Source: an uncultured Collinsella sp. | GTDB taxonomy: Bacteria; Actinomycetota; Coriobacteriia; Coriobacteriales; Coriobacteriaceae | Length of the DNA: 6,527 nt | Direction of reading: 5' to 3' | NCBI GenBank assembly: GCA_900549275.1 | Contig: URNU01000087.1 | Coordinates: 1-6,527, forward strand | Shown: positions 5,482-6,527 of the stretch, piece after piece | How the letters are laid out: the number at the start of each line of letters is the position of its first letter | Position numbering within the stretch: the stretch's first letter is position 1 | Notes under the pieces: model-generated | Seen by the model: only the letters and a program-made list of their open reading frames with translations | The model's database searches: none | Told to the model about the DNA's origin: nothing | Made by a program: the position numbers and the translations under genes

Positions 5482-6527
5482 ATGAGTGCTGACTACCCGT
5501 CAATGACTACGGCCGAGATCCGCTCTAAGTTCCTCAACTTCTTTGAGGAGCGCGGTCTTAAGCTCTATCCTTCTTCGTCCCTTGTTCCCGACGATCCCTC
5601 GCTGCTGCTTGCCAACGCCGGCATGAACCAGTTTAAGGAGTACTACCAGGGCAAGAAGACCATGAAGGAGATCGGCGCGATCTCCTGCCAGAAGTGCGTC
5701 CGCACCAACGACATCGACTGCATCGGCGAGGACGGCCGTCACCTCTCGTTCTTTGAGATGCTCGGCGACTTCTCCTTTGGCGGCGTCTCCAAGCAGCAGG
5801 CTTGCGCTTGGGCCTTCGAGCTTATCACCAAGGAGTTCAAGCTGCCGCTCGACCGCCTGTACTTCACCGTCTTTACCGAGGACGACGAGACCCACGACGT
5901 GTGGCGCTCCCTGGGCGTTGCCGAGGATCACATCTCGCGCCTTGGCGAGGACGACAACTTCTGGGCCGCTGGCCCCACCGGTCCCTGCGGTCCGTGCTCC
6001 GAGATCTACTTTGACATGGGCGAGGAGGTCGGCTGCGGTAGCCCCGACTGCAAGCCCGGCTGCGACTGTGACCGCTTCCTTGAGTTCTGGAACCTCGTGT
6101 TTACCCAGTACGACCGCCAGGAGGACGGCTCCATGCCGGAGCTGCCGCACCGCAACCTCGATACGGGCATGGGTCTGGAGCGCATGGCCGCCATCATGCA
6201 GCACAAGACCGCTAACTACGACGGCGATCTGATGCAGCATCTCATCAAACTGGGCGAGAAGATCAGCGGCAAGACCTATGACGCCGATGACTACTCCGGC
6301 GCCAGCCGCTCGCTGCGCATCATCGCCGATCACTCCCGTGCCGTCGACTTTATGATCTCGGACGGCATCCTGCCCGGTAACGAGGGTCGCGAGTACGTCC
6401 TTCGCCGCCTGCTCCGCCGCGCCGTGTTCCACGGTCGTATGCTGGGCATAGAGGGCGCCTTCCTGACCAAGTTTATCGACGAGGTCAACGCCCAGATGGG
6501 CGAGGCCTATCCCGAGCTGCTCAAGAA
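5482..6527 (+). CDS. alaS: Alanyl-tRNA synthetase, N-terminal 348 residues (runs off window)
   Basis: AlaRS charges tRNA-Ala with alanine in the cytoplasm. This is the catalytic class II core and the start of the tRNA-recognition region; a full enzyme is about 870-880 residues, so roughly 60% lies beyond the window. Visible signatures include LLLANAGMNQFK (about 41-52) and CVRTNDIDCIGEDGRH (about 72-87), followed by SFFEMLGDFSFG (89-100; motif 2 region). WAAGPTGPCGPCSEIYFD is at about 161-178. A Cys-rich GCGSPDCKPGCDCDRF segment, normal for many bacterial AlaRS, is at about 184-199. Motif 3 HRNLDTGMGLERM is at about 223-235 and RIIADHSRA at about 279-287. ATG 5482 is supported by GAGGAG at 5467-5472, 9 nt upstream. 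It has its own promoter and a terminator just upstream, so it is transcriptionally separate from the sigma operon. No damage seen. Confidence 0.97.
   Translation, partial: MSADYPSMTTAEIRSKFLNFFEERGLKLYPSSSLVPDDPSLLLANAGMNQFKEYYQGKKTMKEIGAISCQKCVRTNDIDCIGEDGRHLSFFEMLGDFSFGGVSKQQACAWAFELITKEFKLPLDRLYFTVFTEDDETHDVWRSLGVAEDHISRLGEDDNFWAAGPTGPCGPCSEIYFDMGEEVGCGSPDCKPGCDCDRFLEFWNLVFTQYDRQEDGSMPELPHRNLDTGMGLERMAAIMQHKTANYDGDLMQHLIKLGEKISGKTYDADDYSGASRSLRIIADHSRAVDFMISDGILPGNEGREYVLRRLLRRAVFHGRMLGIEGAFLTKFIDEVNAQMGEAYPELLK

Noticed and set aside
5500..6432. 310-codon open frame on the minus strand inside alaS
   Set aside because: It is fully antisense to a clear alaS. Its Val/Ala/Leu/Gly-rich sequence is the usual mirror of GC-ending codons, and no start signal is evident.

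Overview
The window looks like ordinary chromosomal DNA from a moderately GC-rich Gram-positive anaerobe. Protein style, codon use and gene content suggest Coriobacteriia, most likely a Collinsella-like gut actinobacterium. That assignment is inference from recognition; no marker gene settles it. No phage, IS, CRISPR, tRNA or rRNA gene is visible.

Layout: (1) positions 2-373 hold the 3' end of a gene for an HD-superfamily, dGTPase-like phosphohydrolase. (2) 433-1782 is rarA, a replication/recombination AAA+ ATPase, with a possible -10 element just upstream. (3) 1876-5041 is a tight four-gene unit: a membrane-anchored coiled-coil DUF948-like protein, an RsbW-like anti-sigma factor, a SigB/SigF/SigG-family sigma factor, and an AI-2E-family membrane protein. 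Junctions are an 8-nt overlap, a 1-nt gap and a 4-nt ATGA overlap, so the unit is probably co-transcribed and translationally coupled. (4) 5048-5287 on the minus strand encodes a small AT-richer two-helix membrane protein, convergent with the operon. (5) 5355-5472 carries a Rho-independent terminator, then a promoter and ribosome binding site. (6) 5482 to the window end is the first ~40% of alaS.

The outstanding feature is an in-frame TGA at 3033-3035 in the sigma-factor gene. It sits exactly where the family has a conserved glycine in region 2.2, and the rest of the reading frame is undamaged through region 4. A single G-to-T change (GGA to TGA) explains it. It is either a recent natural knock-out, a strain polymorphism, a sequencing/assembly error, or much less likely recoding. 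The same frame ends at a TGA that overlaps the next start codon, so TGA is a normal stop here.

The operon would be a stress- or envelope-type sigma module. Its anti-sigma factor has lost the recognisable ATP-binding motifs of RsbW kinases, and no anti-anti-sigma (RsbV-like) gene is present in the window. A membrane coiled-coil protein occupies the first position instead. If the TGA is real, the cell would make only a 64-residue sigma fragment, leaving the anti-sigma factor without its expected partner and possibly reducing expression of the downstream transporter gene.
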